From NCBI RefSeq assembly GCF_030053155.1, contig NZ_CP125640.1, positions 806,001-870,000 on the forward strand: a stretch of DNA of 64,000 bases, written 5' to 3'. Source of the stretch: Rhizobium sp. BT03 (GTDB lineage: Bacteria; Pseudomonadota; Alphaproteobacteria; Rhizobiales; Rhizobiaceae). The translations under genes were made by a program, and so were the position numbers. Under the pieces are notes generated by a model, which was not told the origin of the DNA, did no database searches, and saw nothing but the letters and a program-made list of their open reading frames with translations. This document shows positions 19,120 through 28,877 of the stretch, piece by piece (the stretch's first letter is position 1; each line of letters begins with the position of its first letter).

Positions 19120-22100
19120 ATGCGCATCGAACGTCGTTTCACGAAGGCCGGGCAAGGCGCCTATGCGGATATCGAATTCCGCAAGGCGACGAGCGAGATC
19201 AAGAACCCCGACGGTTCGATCGTGTTCCGCCTCGAGAATATCGATGTTCCCGCGCAGTTCTCCCAGGTCGCGACCGATGTTCTGGCGCAGAAGTATTTCC
19301 GCAAGGCCGGCGTCCCCACCCGGCTGAAGAAGGTCGAGGAAAACGACGTTCCTTCCTTCCTGTGGCGCTCCGTTCCCGACGATGCGGCGCTGAAGGCCCT
19401 GCCCAAGGACGAACAGACCGGCTCCGAAATCGATGCGCGCCAGGTCTTCGACCGTCTCGCCGGCACCTGGACCTATTGGGGCTGGAAGGGCGGCTATTTC
19501 TCTTCGGAAGAAGATGCCGCCGCCTTCAAGGACGAGCTTGCCTATATGCTCGCCACCCAGCGCGTCGCGCCGAACTCGCCGCAGTGGTTCAACACCGGCC
19601 TCCACTGGGCCTACGGCATCGACGGCCCCGGCCAGGGCCATTTCTATGTCGACCCCTTCACCGGCAAGCTGACCAAGTCCAAGTCTGCCTACGAACATCC
19701 GCAGCCCCATGCCTGCTTCATCCAGTCCGTCGAGGACGATCTCGTCAACGAAGGCGGCATCATGGATCTGTGGGTGCGTGAGGCGCGCCTGTTCAAATAC
19801 GGCTCCGGCACCGGCTCCAACTTCTCGATGCTACGCGGCGAAGGCGAAAAGCTTTCCGGCGGCGGCCGCTCCTCCGGCCTGATGAGCTTCCTGAAGATCG
19901 GCGACCGCGCCGCCGGCGCCATCAAATCGGGCGGCACGACGCGCCGCGCCGCCAAGATGGTGGTCGTCGATATCGACCATCCCGATATCGAGGAATACAT
20001 CAACTGGAAGGTCAAGGAAGAACAGAAGGTCGCAGCCCTCGTCACCGGCTCGAAGGTCGTCGCCCGGCACCTGAAGACCATCATGAAAGCCTGCTTCAAT
20101 TGCGAAGGTGGCGACAACGGCGACTGCTTCGATCCGGCCAAGAACCCTGCCCTGAAGCGCGAAATCCGCGCCGCCAAGAAGGACCAGGTTCCGGAGAACT
20201 ACGTCCAGCGCGTCATCCAGTTCGCCCGCCAGGGCTACAAGGATCTTCAATTCAAGACCTACGACACGGATTGGGATTCGGAAGCCTATCTCACGGTCTC
20301 CGGCCAGAACTCCAACAATTCCGTCTCGATCAAGGACGACTTCCTGCGCGCCGTCGAAAATGACGGCGAATGGAAGCTGACCGCCCGCAAGGACGGCCGG
20401 GTGATGAAGACGCTGAAGGCGCGCGATCTCTGGGAAACGATTTCCTACGCCGCCTGGGCCTCGGCCGATCCGGGCATCCACTTCAACACGACGATGAACG
20501 ACTGGCACACCTCGCCCGCCGGCGGCCCGATCCGCGGCTCGAACCCGTGCTCGGAATACATGTTCCTCGACGACACCGCCTGCAACCTTGCTTCGCTGAA
20601 CCTCCTGCAGTTCAAGGACAAGGCCACCAAGCGCATCAACATCGCCGATTACGAACACGCCGTTCGCCTGTGGACTGTCGTGCTCGAAGTCTCGGTGATG
20701 ATGGCGCAGTTCCCGTCGAAGCGCATTGCCGAACTCTCCTATGAATACCGCACGCTCGGCCTCGGCTACGCCAATATCGGCGGCCTGCTGATGTCGTCGG
20801 GTATTCCTTATGACTCCACTGAGGCTCGCGCCATTGCCGGCTCGCTGACCGCGATCATGACCGGCATCTGCTATGCGACCTCGGCCGAAATGGCGGCCGA
20901 ACTCGGGCCGTTCCCGAACTTCGCGCCGAACCGCGAGAGCATGCTGCGGGTCATCCGCAACCATCGCCGCGCCGCTTACGGCGAAACCTCAGGCTATGAG
21001 GCGCTGTCGATCGACCCGGTCGCGCTGATCCATTCGGAAAACCCGGATCAGGATCTCGCCGCCCACGCCAAATCGGCCTGGGACAAGGCGCTCGCGCTCG
21101 GCGAACAGCATGGCTACCGCAATGCCCAGGTCTCGGTCATCGCCCCCACAGGCACGATCGGTCTCGTCATGGATTGCGACACGACAGGCATCGAGCCCGA
21201 CTTCGCGCTGGTCAAGTTCAAGAAGCTCGCCGGCGGCGGCTACTTCAAGATCATCAACCGCGCCGTGCCGGACGCGCTGCGCACGCTCGGTTATTCCGAG
21301 AGCCAGATCGCCGAAATCGAGGCCTATGCCGTCGGCCATGGCAATCTCAACCAGGCGCCGGCGATCAACCCGTCGACGCTGAAGGCCAAGGGCTTTACCG
21401 ACGAGAAGGTGGAAGCCGTCAACGCGGCGCTGAAGAGCGCCTTCGACATCAAGTTCGTCTTCAACCAGTGGACGCTCGGCGCCGACTTCCTGAAGGACAC
21501 GCTGAAGGTTTCCGACGAACAGCTCGCCGACATGAGCTTCAACCTGCTCGACCATATGGGCTTCTCGAAGAAGGACATCGAAGCCGCCAACATTCATGTC
21601 TGCGGCGCGATGACGCTGGAAGGTGCGTCCTTCCTGAAGGCCGAGCATCTGCCGGTCTTCGATTGCGCCAATCCCTGCGGCAAGATCGGCAAGCGCTACC
21701 TTTCGGTGGAAAGCCATATCCGCATGATGGCGGCTGCCCAGCCCTTCATCTCCGGCGCGATTTCCAAGACGATCAACATGCCGAACGAGGCGACCGTCGA
21801 GGATTGCAAGAACGCCTACCTGCTCTCCTGGAAGCTCGGCCTCAAGGCCAACGCGCTCTATCGCGACGGCTCGAAGCTGTCGCAGCCGCTCAACGCCTCG
21901 CTGATCGAGGACGAGAACGACGAGGAAGCGCTGGAAGACCTGCTGCAGGCGCCGGTCGCCGCCCAGGCCGTCACCATCACCGAAAAGATTATCGAGCGGG
22001 TGATCGAACGCGTTTCGCGCGAACGCGAAAAGCTGCCGAACCGCCGCCAGGGCTATACCCAGAAGGCCGCCGTCGGCGGGCACAAGGTCTATCTCAGAAC

Positions 22101-22935
22101 CGGCGAATTCGGCGACGGCCGCCTCGGCGAGATCTTCATCGACATGCACAAGGAAGGTGCTGCCTTCCGTGCAATGATGAACAATTTCGCCATCGCCATC
22201 TCGCTCGGCCTGCAATATGGCGTGCCGCTCGAGGAATATGTCGAGGCCTTCACCTTCACCAAGTTCGAGCCGGCCGGCATGGTCATCGGCAACGACGCGA
22301 TCAAGAACGCCACCTCGATCCTCGACTACGTCTTCCGCGAGCTTGCCGTCTCCTATCTCGGCCGTCATGACCTCGCCCATGTTGATACGTCGGATTTCTC
22401 CAACACCGCACTCGGCAAGGGCATCCAGGAAGGCAAGACCAACCTGCTGTCGACCGGCTGGACCCGCGGCTACAAGCCGACGCTGGTGTCCGGCACCGGC
22501 GGCGAACGCCAGGCGGGCGAACCCAAGGGTGCTGCCACATCAGCGCCTGCCCGCGCCGCGTCGACCGGCACGGTCACCGCCTTTGCAGGAAGTGCTGCCC
22601 GCAAGCTGGAACCGACGGTCGCCATCTCCACCTCCGAAATCGTCGCCTTCAAGCGCGATTACGAGGAGCGCGCCAAGGAATTGGCCGAAGAGATCGCCGA
22701 AGAGGTGATGGAGGAAATCGCCAGCGACGCCACCGCCCTCTTCTCCGACAAGGCTGCAGCCGACGCGGCTACGGCCAAGACCGAAGCCAAGAAGGTGGAA
22801 GCCGAACGCCGCCAGCGCTCGATCATGCAGGGCTATACCGGCAACATGTGCTCGGAGTGCCAGAACTTCACCATGGTGCGGAATGGCACCTGCGAGAAGT
22901 GCGACACGTGCGGGGCTACGAGCGGGTGCAGCTGA
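19120..22935 (+). CDS. nrdJ: Adenosylcobalamin-dependent ribonucleoside-diphosphate reductase (class II)
   Basis: 1271 residues, the long alphaproteobacterial NrdJ. It reduces ribonucleotides to deoxyribonucleotides using B12 to form the thiyl radical. Visible features are the substrate-site segment SPQWFNTGL, the NPCSEY active-site loop, the glycyl-barrel segment [22 protein letters not shown], and a C-terminal zinc-ribbon-like tail with CSECQNF and [14 protein letters not shown] disordered Ala/Glu-rich linker joins the tail. The ATG at 19120 (MRIERRFT) is the only reasonable start. It is probably controlled by NrdR through the boxes upstream and ends at a strong hairpin at 23041. Confidence 0.96.
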   Translation: MRIERRFTKAGQGAYADIEFRKATSEIKNPDGSIVFRLENIDVPAQFSQVATDVLAQKYFRKAGVPTRLKKVEENDVPSFLWRSVPDDAALKALPKDEQTGSEIDARQVFDRLAGTWTYWGWKGGYFSSEEDAAAFKDELAYMLATQRVAPNSPQWFNTGLHWAYGIDGPGQGHFYVDPFTGKLTKSKSAYEHPQPHACFIQSVEDDLVNEGGIMDLWVREARLFKYGSGTGSNFSMLRGEGEKLSGGGRSSGLMSFLKIGDRAAGAIKSGGTTRRAAKMVVVDIDHPDIEEYINWKVKEEQKVAALVTGSKVVARHLKTIMKACFNCEGGDNGDCFDPAKNPALKREIRAAKKDQVPENYVQRVIQFARQGYKDLQFKTYDTDWDSEAYLTVSGQNSNNSVSIKDDFLRAVENDGEWKLTARKDGRVMKTLKARDLWETISYAAWASADPGIHFNTTMNDWHTSPAGGPIRGSNPCSEYMFLDDTACNLASLNLLQFKDKATKRINIADYEHAVRLWTVVLEVSVMMAQFPSKRIAELSYEYRTLGLGYANIGGLLMSSGIPYDSTEARAIAGSLTAIMTGICYATSAEMAAELGPFPNFAPNRESMLRVIRNHRRAAYGETSGYEALSIDPVALIHSENPDQDLAAHAKSAWDKALALGEQHGYRNAQVSVIAPTGTIGLVMDCDTTGIEPDFALVKFKKLAGGGYFKIINRAVPDALRTLGYSESQIAEIEAYAVGHGNLNQAPAINPSTLKAKGFTDEKVEAVNAALKSAFDIKFVFNQWTLGADFLKDTLKVSDEQLADMSFNLLDHMGFSKKDIEAANIHVCGAMTLEGASFLKAEHLPVFDCANPCGKIGKRYLSVESHIRMMAAAQPFISGAISKTINMPNEATVEDCKNAYLLSWKLGLKANALYRDGSKLSQPLNASLIEDENDEEALEDLLQAPVAAQAVTITEKIIERVIERVSREREKLPNRRQGYTQKAAVGGHKVYLRTGEFGDGRLGEIFIDMHKEGAAFRAMMNNFAIAISLGLQYGVPLEEYVEAFTFTKFEPAGMVIGNDAIKNATSILDYVFRELAVSYLGRHDLAHVDTSDFSNTALGKGIQEGKTNLLSTGWTRGYKPTLVSGTGGERQAGEPKGAATSAPARAASTGTVTAFAGSAARKLEPTVAISTSEIVAFKRDYEERAKELAEEIAEEVMEEIASDATALFSDKAAADAATAKTEAKKVEAERRQRSIMQGYTGNMCSECQNFTMVRNGTCEKCDTCGATSGCS

Positions 22936-23040
22936 TTGCTCTGAAGCGAAGAGCTGAGGCAGGAACTCGCCAAACCGGGTGAGTGTTGGCCAAAGCGGAA
23001 GCTAAACCTGGCTAACCGCTACAAGCATACAAACACAGAT

Positions 23041-23072
23041 TTTCCAGGCACCCACGGTGCCTGGAAATTGTC
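23041..23072 (+). terminator. Terminator hairpin after nrdJ
   Basis: TTTCCAGGCACC (23041-23052) and GGTGCCTGGAAA (23056-23067) form a perfect 12-bp stem with a 3-nt loop, followed by TTGTC. It separates nrdJ from the DUF1353 gene. Confidence 0.8.
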
Positions 23073-23094
23073 GACGTGAGAGGGGAGCTCACTG

Positions 23095-23862
23095 ATGGCG
23101 GACCTGGCTTTTATTGCAAACTCGATTCGTCGAAGGGCAGGTCGATTCAAAAAGTCGGTGATGCTCACTGCGGCATCGATGACAGCGGTGCTTGCGGGCT
23201 GCACGACCATCGATTTTGGCGATCTGCGGGCTGGCACTTTCTCTGGAACGTTGATCGTCATGTGGGTCGGTGAAGGTGACGGGGCCGGCGATGGGAAGTT
23301 CGTTTTCGTTCCCGACCCAGATGCCCCACTGACGTTTCTTCGTCCTGGCGCCAAATCGGCTCCGATCATTCCAAGCGTCATGTACACCGACGGCGGCTCT
23401 GTTCCGAAGATCGTTCAGCCGTTCAAGGGCTTTAATCCGTGGGGCTATGCGCCCGCTTACATGATCCATGACTGGATTTTCACCGCGCGGCATTGCCTCG
23501 ATGACGGGCGGCGAGATCCAATCTACACTGCGGTCGAACACATTGACTTCCACGACTCGGCCGTCGTCCTTGGCGAAGCGATTCATACTTTGATGAAGAA
23601 AAACCTCGTTTCCGAGAACGATGTTGCGAAACAGGCGATCACCGAGGCAGTCAATAGCCCGATCGCTGCGAGGATCTGGAAGGGGCACCACGGCCAATGC
23701 GAGGATGACGCCGTGAAGCCAGAGCATCTACGTGAGATCGAGAAGTTCCTGGCTGGATCGACGACCGACGAAGCGAAGAGGCGCAACCTGAACATTGCAG
23801 GAGCCGCCAACTCACTGAGACGACCGTCGCGCGCTGTCGAAGTCGGCAGGGTGACATTTTAG
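23095..23862 (+). CDS. DUF1353 lipoprotein
   Basis: 255 residues. A basic N-terminus (RRRAGRFKKS) and a hydrophobic run end in the lipobox L-A-G-C, so the protein should be lipidated. The middle matches the DUF1353 family: YTDGGSVPKIVQPFKGFNPWGYAPAYMIHDWIF, with the usual D/S-x-P and H-D positions. Many DUF1353 proteins belong to phages and prophages, where their role is unknown. GAGGGGAG lies before the ATG at 23095. Base composition is lower in GC than neighbouring core genes, and the gene begins an insert that runs to about 25.6 kb. Confidence 0.75.
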   Translation: MADLAFIANSIRRRAGRFKKSVMLTAASMTAVLAGCTTIDFGDLRAGTFSGTLIVMWVGEGDGAGDGKFVFVPDPDAPLTFLRPGAKSAPIIPSVMYTDGGSVPKIVQPFKGFNPWGYAPAYMIHDWIFTARHCLDDGRRDPIYTAVEHIDFHDSAVVLGEAIHTLMKKNLVSENDVAKQAITEAVNSPIAARIWKGHHGQCEDDAVKPEHLREIEKFLAGSTTDEAKRRNLNIAGAANSLRRPSRAVEVGRVTF

Positions 23863-23987
23863 ACTAGCTGCCCACCAGCAGCACGCTCTTCAAGTGCGCC
23901 TCATGAGATGGCGTGACGGTGACAGTCAATAAAAAGCGGACAAGCCGCTAATTCAGCTGATTGCGGCTGCCTTAGATTTCAATTGGC

Positions 23988-25145
23988 TCACTGTTCGACC
24001 GTTAATGCACTGAAGGGATTATCAGCGGAGGATGGGTCTTCCAAAGCACGGCGAATGTGGTTCGAAATCTCAGCCTTATAGGATGCCATCTTCGGGACGA
24101 ACGTATAGAGGTTCGTTGTGTCGATGGTTGTCGTTCTTGTCTGATTGACGTCGAAAGGTATTCTGTCGGCAGACCTAATCATCTGAACCACAGGGAGATT
24201 TCGGGCATGTCGTATAGCGAGCTCGTAGAAGACATTCGGGTTATGATATGAAAGATCGGCCACCACTAGTCGCGCTTTCAACAAGTATTGAAAAATTTGC
24301 TTTGTTATTAGGCCAGACTCCTGAATTTCGTCTGCCCTCTTTACTTCAAATCCCTGATCTTCCAGCACAGGGCGTACCAATTGTTCTAGTATCAAGTCCG
24401 AGTGCTGTCGATACTCGCTTGAGGCGTCACCGATAGGGCCAATGAAAAAGCAAAGGCGATCGAACTGTGCATCGGAGTGGACAACCATGCCATTTCCGTC
24501 TGAGGACCGACTGTAAGTCCTTGACCCAGCAGCGGCTGGCTTTGATGATGATGATATTTGTTCGAGTGCATGCTCAGTGGTCAGGATGCGTTCGACGCCT
24601 GACAAAACGTTCAGAAGACCAACGAAGCGTAGGTTCACCAGCCACGTCTCGATGCACTCTTTCTTCTGATGTTCCGGGACGCCAAAGGCTACAGCATTAT
24701 CTTCCAAGATTGGGGTCGCCGGTAATTTCTGACCCGCGAATTGCTCATAGAGTTGCTTGAAGATTTCAACGGTATTCACTGCCAGCTTGATACGAGCTTT
24801 CGTCCGCTCGCGCTCCGTAACATCATCGCTGGTGGCAACATCACCATCAGGGGTTAGTTGAAGGTGCTCGCTTTGGACGCCTCCCGATGTTAGCCCATAT
24901 CGACCAGCTGCAATTATCAGCGTTCTGCTCATACTGCTTTCGGGTGACTTTCCCATTGCGTTAAAAATGGTGAGGCGACGAACAGAGTTAGAACCCGCCG
25001 ACTTCTGAATTGCCAGCGCGAGCTGCATCGCTTCTTCGAATGATTGCGCTGGGAATGGTCTCTGTGCGGCCCGACCACGTGGTGTTTTCACTTCCGTTGT
25101 TTCTGGGGTGGCGGGCTCGACGACTGACGCTTTCTTACGTGGCAT
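23988..25145 (-). CDS. Protein with C-terminal nucleoside deoxyribosyltransferase/TIR-like domain
   Basis: 385 residues. The C-terminal ~150 residues have the Rossmann-like layout of nucleoside 2-deoxyribosyltransferase/TIR-like proteins: DRLCFFIGPIGDASSEYRQH, an acidic segment (VKRADEIQESGLITKQIF), LVVADLSYHNPNVFYELAIRHA and a late VPKM segment. The glutamate of FYEL is where the family has its catalytic acid. Residues ~35-115 look like a winged-helix-type unit (SFEEAMQLALAIQKSAGSNSVRRLTIFNAMGKSPESSMSRTLIIAAGRYGLTSG). AGGAG precedes the ATG at 25145. GC is clearly lower than around it. Proteins of this form are often candidate antiphage effectors that cut NAD or nucleotides; this is an inference, and no partner gene is present. 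Confidence 0.7.
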   Translation of the reverse strand: MPRKKASVVEPATPETTEVKTPRGRAAQRPFPAQSFEEAMQLALAIQKSAGSNSVRRLTIFNAMGKSPESSMSRTLIIAAGRYGLTSGGVQSEHLQLTPDGDVATSDDVTERERTKARIKLAVNTVEIFKQLYEQFAGQKLPATPILEDNAVAFGVPEHQKKECIETWLVNLRFVGLLNVLSGVERILTTEHALEQISSSSKPAAAGSRTYSRSSDGNGMVVHSDAQFDRLCFFIGPIGDASSEYRQHSDLILEQLVRPVLEDQGFEVKRADEIQESGLITKQIFQYLLKARLVVADLSYHNPNVFYELAIRHARNLPVVQMIRSADRIPFDVNQTRTTTIDTTNLYTFVPKMASYKAEISNHIRRALEDPSSADNPFSALTVEQ

Positions 25146-25633
25146 CACGAATCACTCCTGGTGGCAACGGCTGGAAGTGAAATCTACTTTTGGGAGAACG
25201 GCGAGAGCACTCGTTACTCGAGGAGTTATACAATAGAAACTACTTGCTCTCCATGAAGGCTGCGTTGAGAGAAGGCTGGGTCCGGGCCTGTCATCCTTCA
25301 GTGCCCGACGCGCGGGGCATGGAGGATGATCACTGTTCTCGGCACCATAGGATCAGAACATTAGGAGTCGCAACGCGGCATCGTAGTGGATGGTCGAAGA
25401 GACGTTGCTTTCGCGCCAGTATCAACTCGTACTTCCGCCAACCGTGAGGACGATGACATTTGTATCAGATCGAGACCGGCGCGAAGGAATGTCATAGCGG
25501 ATTGCCGGAGATTGGCGTGCGGTCTCATCTTTCACTTCGATCCACCGGCCGAGCCTCTCCGGAGGGTTGCACGATCAGTCTTGCAAAACATTCCTCGCAA
25601 TGTTCAATAACCCTCGCAAAGGCGGGGGAATCG
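25146..25633. other. Intergenic stretch with a RIME-like palindrome
   Basis: 488 bases with no gene I can support; the frame at 25190-25447 lacks coding bias and homology. It contains a long imperfect stem-loop at 25291-25329. The region closes the AT-richer insert that starts after nrdJ. Confidence 0.5.
25291..25329. repeat. Long stem-loop resembling rhizobial intergenic palindromes
   Basis: TCATCCTTCA (25291-25300) pairs with TGGAGGATGA (25320-25329) with one G-U pair. After a single bulged G, TGCCC pairs with GGGCA around an 8-nt loop. The TCATCCT...AGGATGA ends are those of the common rhizobial intergenic palindromic elements. Only one copy is seen here. Confidence 0.5.
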
Positions 25634-26542
25634 ATGCGTTACACTGTTGCTGGCTTGCTGTTTCTATGCGCGTTTCCTCTGTCTGCGGCGGAAATCACGC
25701 GCGAGCCGTTGGAGGGTGACACGGACCTGATCTCCGTCACCGGCGTCCTGAACGAAGGTGACGAAATCCTCTTCAGGAACGTCGCCGCGGCGCCCAACAA
25801 GGCGCTGGTTTTTCTGAACAGCGAGGGCGGGGATCTCAAAGCCGGAATCGAGATCGGGCGGGCGATCCGCCTTCGAAACTTTGCCACCGCGGTCCCACCG
25901 GGGACTTTGTGCGCTTCAGCCTGCGCCCTCACCTGGCTTGCCGGTTCGCCGCGCATGCTTGAGGCCACATCCAATCTCGGCTTCCACGCCGCCTATCGCG
26001 TGATTGACGGCAAGGCCAGCGAGAGCGGCGTCGCCAACGCGCTTGTGGGAGCCTACCTCAACCAGCTAGGATTGTCCGACACCGCCATCGCTTTCGTAAC
26101 CTCGGCGCCGCCTGAAGGCATCGAATGGCTGACCCCTGACAAGGCCCAGGGCGTGGGCATTGCCTACCAGGCGGTTCAACTGGACGCGGCGAATGCGACG
26201 TCCGAGGAGGGTAAGACGTTGCCGTATGATCCGATGGGCACGGTGACGGCGTTCTACTCCGCACTCGCGGTCGCCGATGGTGAAACCGCCTCGGCTCTGG
26301 TCATTCCGGAAAAGCGCGGCAAAGGCCCCTTCAACGAAGCGTCGATCCATGCCTTCTTCGGCGCGATGTCGCAGCCGCTCAAACTCACCGGCACGGCGCT
26401 GCGCGGCAATGACAATGTCCGGGTTTCCTACGAATATGTCACCAACGACGGCCGCCGCTGCCAGGGGCGCGCCGATGTCCAGACCACCTACGCATTCGGC
26501 AAGACGTTGCTTTCGAAAATCACGGCGCTGGACGGCTGCTGA
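25634..26542 (+). CDS. Periplasmic ClpP/crotonase-fold protein
   Basis: 302 residues with a signal peptide (MRYTVAGLLFLCAFPLSAAE). The N-terminal ~170 residues fit the ClpP-like family of secreted alphaproteobacterial proteins (COG3904): VFLNSEGGDLKAGIEIGRAIR, TLCASACALTWLAGSPR with the serine of SAC at the nucleophile position, and LGFHAAYR with the candidate histidine. The C-terminal third (FYSALAVADGETASALVIPEKRGKGPF) resembles an SH3/NTF2-like extension. A periplasmic protease or peptide-binding role is plausible but unproven. The ATG at 25634 is chosen because the signal peptide begins there. Confidence 0.75.
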   Translation: MRYTVAGLLFLCAFPLSAAEITREPLEGDTDLISVTGVLNEGDEILFRNVAAAPNKALVFLNSEGGDLKAGIEIGRAIRLRNFATAVPPGTLCASACALTWLAGSPRMLEATSNLGFHAAYRVIDGKASESGVANALVGAYLNQLGLSDTAIAFVTSAPPEGIEWLTPDKAQGVGIAYQAVQLDAANATSEEGKTLPYDPMGTVTAFYSALAVADGETASALVIPEKRGKGPFNEASIHAFFGAMSQPLKLTGTALRGNDNVRVSYEYVTNDGRRCQGRADVQTTYAFGKTLLSKITALDGC

Positions 26543-26677
26543 GCGTCTTCGCCCTGCCACAGTCACTGCAGCTGACCGCATCTGCTTCAGGCAAGCTGGC
26601 CCCGCAGTTGCTCGTCTCCGGATTTGCGCGCTCGGCTATGCCGCCTGCACCGAAGCTTTTGACCAGCGAGGCACTTC

Positions 26678-27148
26678 GTGACATCACCCTATGACAATCA
26701 CGCCCTCGACCTGACGAGCGATCCCGATTTCTTCTCGCTGCTGACCGGCAGCCACCTGCGCATCGTCGGTCGTCCTCTTGTCCAGGGCGGACAGGGGCCG
26801 GGCTGGCTTTACCGCGATGCGCCTTTCGTGGTCCTCGCGCACAATACCCTGCCCGATCCGCGCTTCATCTATGCGAACCGCACGGCGCAGAACTGCTTCG
26901 AATATGACTGGGATGAATTCATCTCGTTGCCGTCGCGGCTTTCGGCCGAGCAGCCTGACCGCGCCGAGCGTCAGCGGCTGCTGGATAGCGTGACCCGCGA
27001 TGGGTTTGTCGAGAATGGCCGCGGCGTCAGGATCGCAAAATCGGGGCGCCGTTTCTGGATCGAGAACGTGACCGTCTGGCAGCTTATCGATGAAACGGGC
27101 AAGCGGCTGGGCCAGGCTGCAACGTTCCCGTCGTGGCGGGACGCGTAG
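26678..27148 (+). CDS. MEKHLA-domain protein
   Basis: 156 residues beginning with GTG. The MEKHLA domain, a PAS-like fold, is visible in SLLTGSHLRIVGRPL, VVLAHNTLPDPRFIYANRTAQNCFEYDWDEFISLPSRLSAE, RDGFVENGRGVRIAKSGRRFWIENVTVW and the end ATFPSW. Bacterial members are stand-alone and their role is not established. It converges with maiA. Confidence 0.82.
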   Translation: MTSPYDNHALDLTSDPDFFSLLTGSHLRIVGRPLVQGGQGPGWLYRDAPFVVLAHNTLPDPRFIYANRTAQNCFEYDWDEFISLPSRLSAEQPDRAERQRLLDSVTRDGFVENGRGVRIAKSGRRFWIENVTVWQLIDETGKRLGQAATFPSWRDA

Positions 27149-27204
27149 TCCTCCGTCCAATCGCCGGCCTCATCAGCCTGATGCGTTGTCCCCGGGCGGT
27201 GACG

Positions 27205-27837
27205 TCACGGCTTTACGCGGTCGGGATGCGCCGCCTGGAAGGCCGGCAGTTCGGCGCATCTGGCGTCGATATCGACGATGCGCTTGAGATGCGTGAGATC
27301 AACACCCCAGCGGCGGGCGTTGTAGACCTGCGGGACAAGGCAGAGGTCGACCATCGTCGGTGTCTTGCCGAAGCTGAAGGTTCCGCCGGCTTCGCCGATC
27401 ATCGCCTCCAGTTTGCACAATCCGTCGGCGATGAAATGCTCCATCCATTCTTCGCGGGCGTCGGCCTTGTCGGTCATGGTCATGAGATGCGTCACGACAT
27501 GCATATTGCAGATCGGATGGATGTCCATGGCGACCGCATAGGCCAGCGCGCGCACATGCTGGCGGCCGGCGCTGTCTCCTGGCAGCAATCCGTATTCCGG
27601 CCGCAGTTCGGCCAGATATTCGATGATGGCAAGCGACTGGGTGAGAACCTGTCCATCGATCACCAGGGTCGGTACCAGCCCCTGCGGGTTGAGCGTGAGA
27701 TAGTCCGGCGCCCTCTGGGCGCCCTCCAGCAGATTGACCGGCACCGTCCTGTAGTCGATCTCCAGCAGGTTGAGCGCGATGCGGACGCGATAACTCGCCG
27801 ACGATCGCCAATAGTCGTAAAGAACGACCTCGCTCAT
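27205..27837 (-). CDS. maiA: Maleylacetoacetate isomerase
   Basis: 210 residues, a zeta-class glutathione transferase. The signature SSASYRVRIALNL near the N-terminus holds the glutathione-activating serine (usual SSCSYRVRIAL; here the Cys is Ala). Further family segments are PQGLVPTLVIDGQVLTQSLAIIEYL and TPTMVDLCLVPQVYNA. It isomerises maleylacetoacetate to fumarylacetoacetate, the next-to-last step of tyrosine degradation. Its ATG overlaps the fah stop by four bases (ATGA), so translation is coupled. Confidence 0.93.
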   Translation of the reverse strand: MSEVVLYDYWRSSASYRVRIALNLLEIDYRTVPVNLLEGAQRAPDYLTLNPQGLVPTLVIDGQVLTQSLAIIEYLAELRPEYGLLPGDSAGRQHVRALAYAVAMDIHPICNMHVVTHLMTMTDKADAREEWMEHFIADGLCKLEAMIGEAGGTFSFGKTPTMVDLCLVPQVYNARRWGVDLTHLKRIVDIDARCAELPAFQAAHPDRVKP

Positions 27838-28859
27838 TGCGGCCCCTCTCCTCCACAGCGTTCGACGGTCTGCTCGATCGCCCCGAAGATCGAATGGCCG
27901 GCACGATCCTTCATCTCGATGCGGACCTGATCGCCGAAGCGCATAAAGGGCGTCTTCGGCGCGCCGGTTTCGATCGTCTCGATCATCCGGATCTCGGCGA
28001 TGCAGGAATAGCCGTCGCCGCCGTCTTCGACCGGTCTGCCCGGGCCGCCGTCCCGCTTGTTGGACACCGTTCCCGAGCCGATGATCGTTCCGGCCGTCAG
28101 ACTGCGGGTTTTGGCGGCATGGGCGATCAACTGGCCGAAATCAAAGGTCATGTCGATGCCGGCATTGGCCTTGCCGAAAGGCTTGCCGTTCAGGTTCACC
28201 AGCAGCGGCAGATGCAGCCGGCCGCCATCCCAAGCGTCGCCAAGCTCGTCCGGCGTCACCGCCACAGGCGAAAAGGCCGAAGCCGGTTTGGACTGGAAGA
28301 AACCGAACCCCTTGGCCAGCTCGTCGGGGATCAGGCCGCGCAGCGACACGTCGTTGACGAGCACCACCAGACGGATGGCGCCGCGGGCGGCCTCCGGGCT
28401 CGCCCCCATGGCAACGTCGCCGGTAATGACGGCGACCTCGCCCTCCATGTCGATCCCATAGGCCTCGTCGGCCGCGACGATCGGATCGCGCGGCCCGAGG
28501 AAACCATCCGAACCGCCCTGATACATCAGCGGATCGGTCCAGAAGCTTGCCGGCATTTCGGCGCCGCGGGCCTTGCGCACCAGTTCGACATGGTTGACGT
28601 AAGCGGAACCGTCGGCCCATTGATAGGCCCGTGGCAAAGGTGACGTTACGTCATGCTCGTGAAAGCGAAGCGTCGGCTGGGCTCCGGTCTCGATGCCTTC
28701 GGCAATCAGCGCAAGTCTCGGCGCCACATGCTCCCAGTCGTCGAGCGCTGCCTGCAGCGTGCGGGCGATATGGCCGACTTCGGAGCAGCGGGTCAGGTCA
28801 CGCGACACGACGACGAGGCGGCCGTCCCTGGTGGAGTCCTTCAAGGTCGCAAGTTTCAT
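27834..28859 (-). CDS. fah: Fumarylacetoacetate hydrolase
   Basis: 341 residues, the short bacterial form of the FAH family. The metal-binding region is visible as DEAYGIDMEGEVAVITGD, followed by VVLVNDVSLRGLIPDELAKGFGFFQSKPASAFSPVAVTPDEL, and GTIIGSGTVSNK near the end. It splits fumarylacetoacetate into fumarate and acetoacetate. The gene lies between hmgA and maiA and is cotranscribed with both. Confidence 0.92.
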   Translation of the reverse strand: MKLATLKDSTRDGRLVVVSRDLTRCSEVGHIARTLQAALDDWEHVAPRLALIAEGIETGAQPTLRFHEHDVTSPLPRAYQWADGSAYVNHVELVRKARGAEMPASFWTDPLMYQGGSDGFLGPRDPIVAADEAYGIDMEGEVAVITGDVAMGASPEAARGAIRLVVLVNDVSLRGLIPDELAKGFGFFQSKPASAFSPVAVTPDELGDAWDGGRLHLPLLVNLNGKPFGKANAGIDMTFDFGQLIAHAAKTRSLTAGTIIGSGTVSNKRDGGPGRPVEDGGDGYSCIAEIRMIETIETGAPKTPFMRFGDQVRIEMKDRAGHSIFGAIEQTVERCGGEGPQ

Positions 28860-28877
28860 GTTCCAATTCCGATGTTG

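Noticed and set aside
20989..22380. 463-codon minus-strand open frame inside nrdJ
   Set aside because: It is a shadow of the long GC-rich nrdJ coding sequence; the translation is rich in Asp, Arg, Gly and Val with no domain, and nrdJ itself is certain.
25190..25447. 85-codon open frame in the intergenic region
   Set aside because: No ribosome site, cuts through the RIME-like palindrome, and has no coding-like composition.
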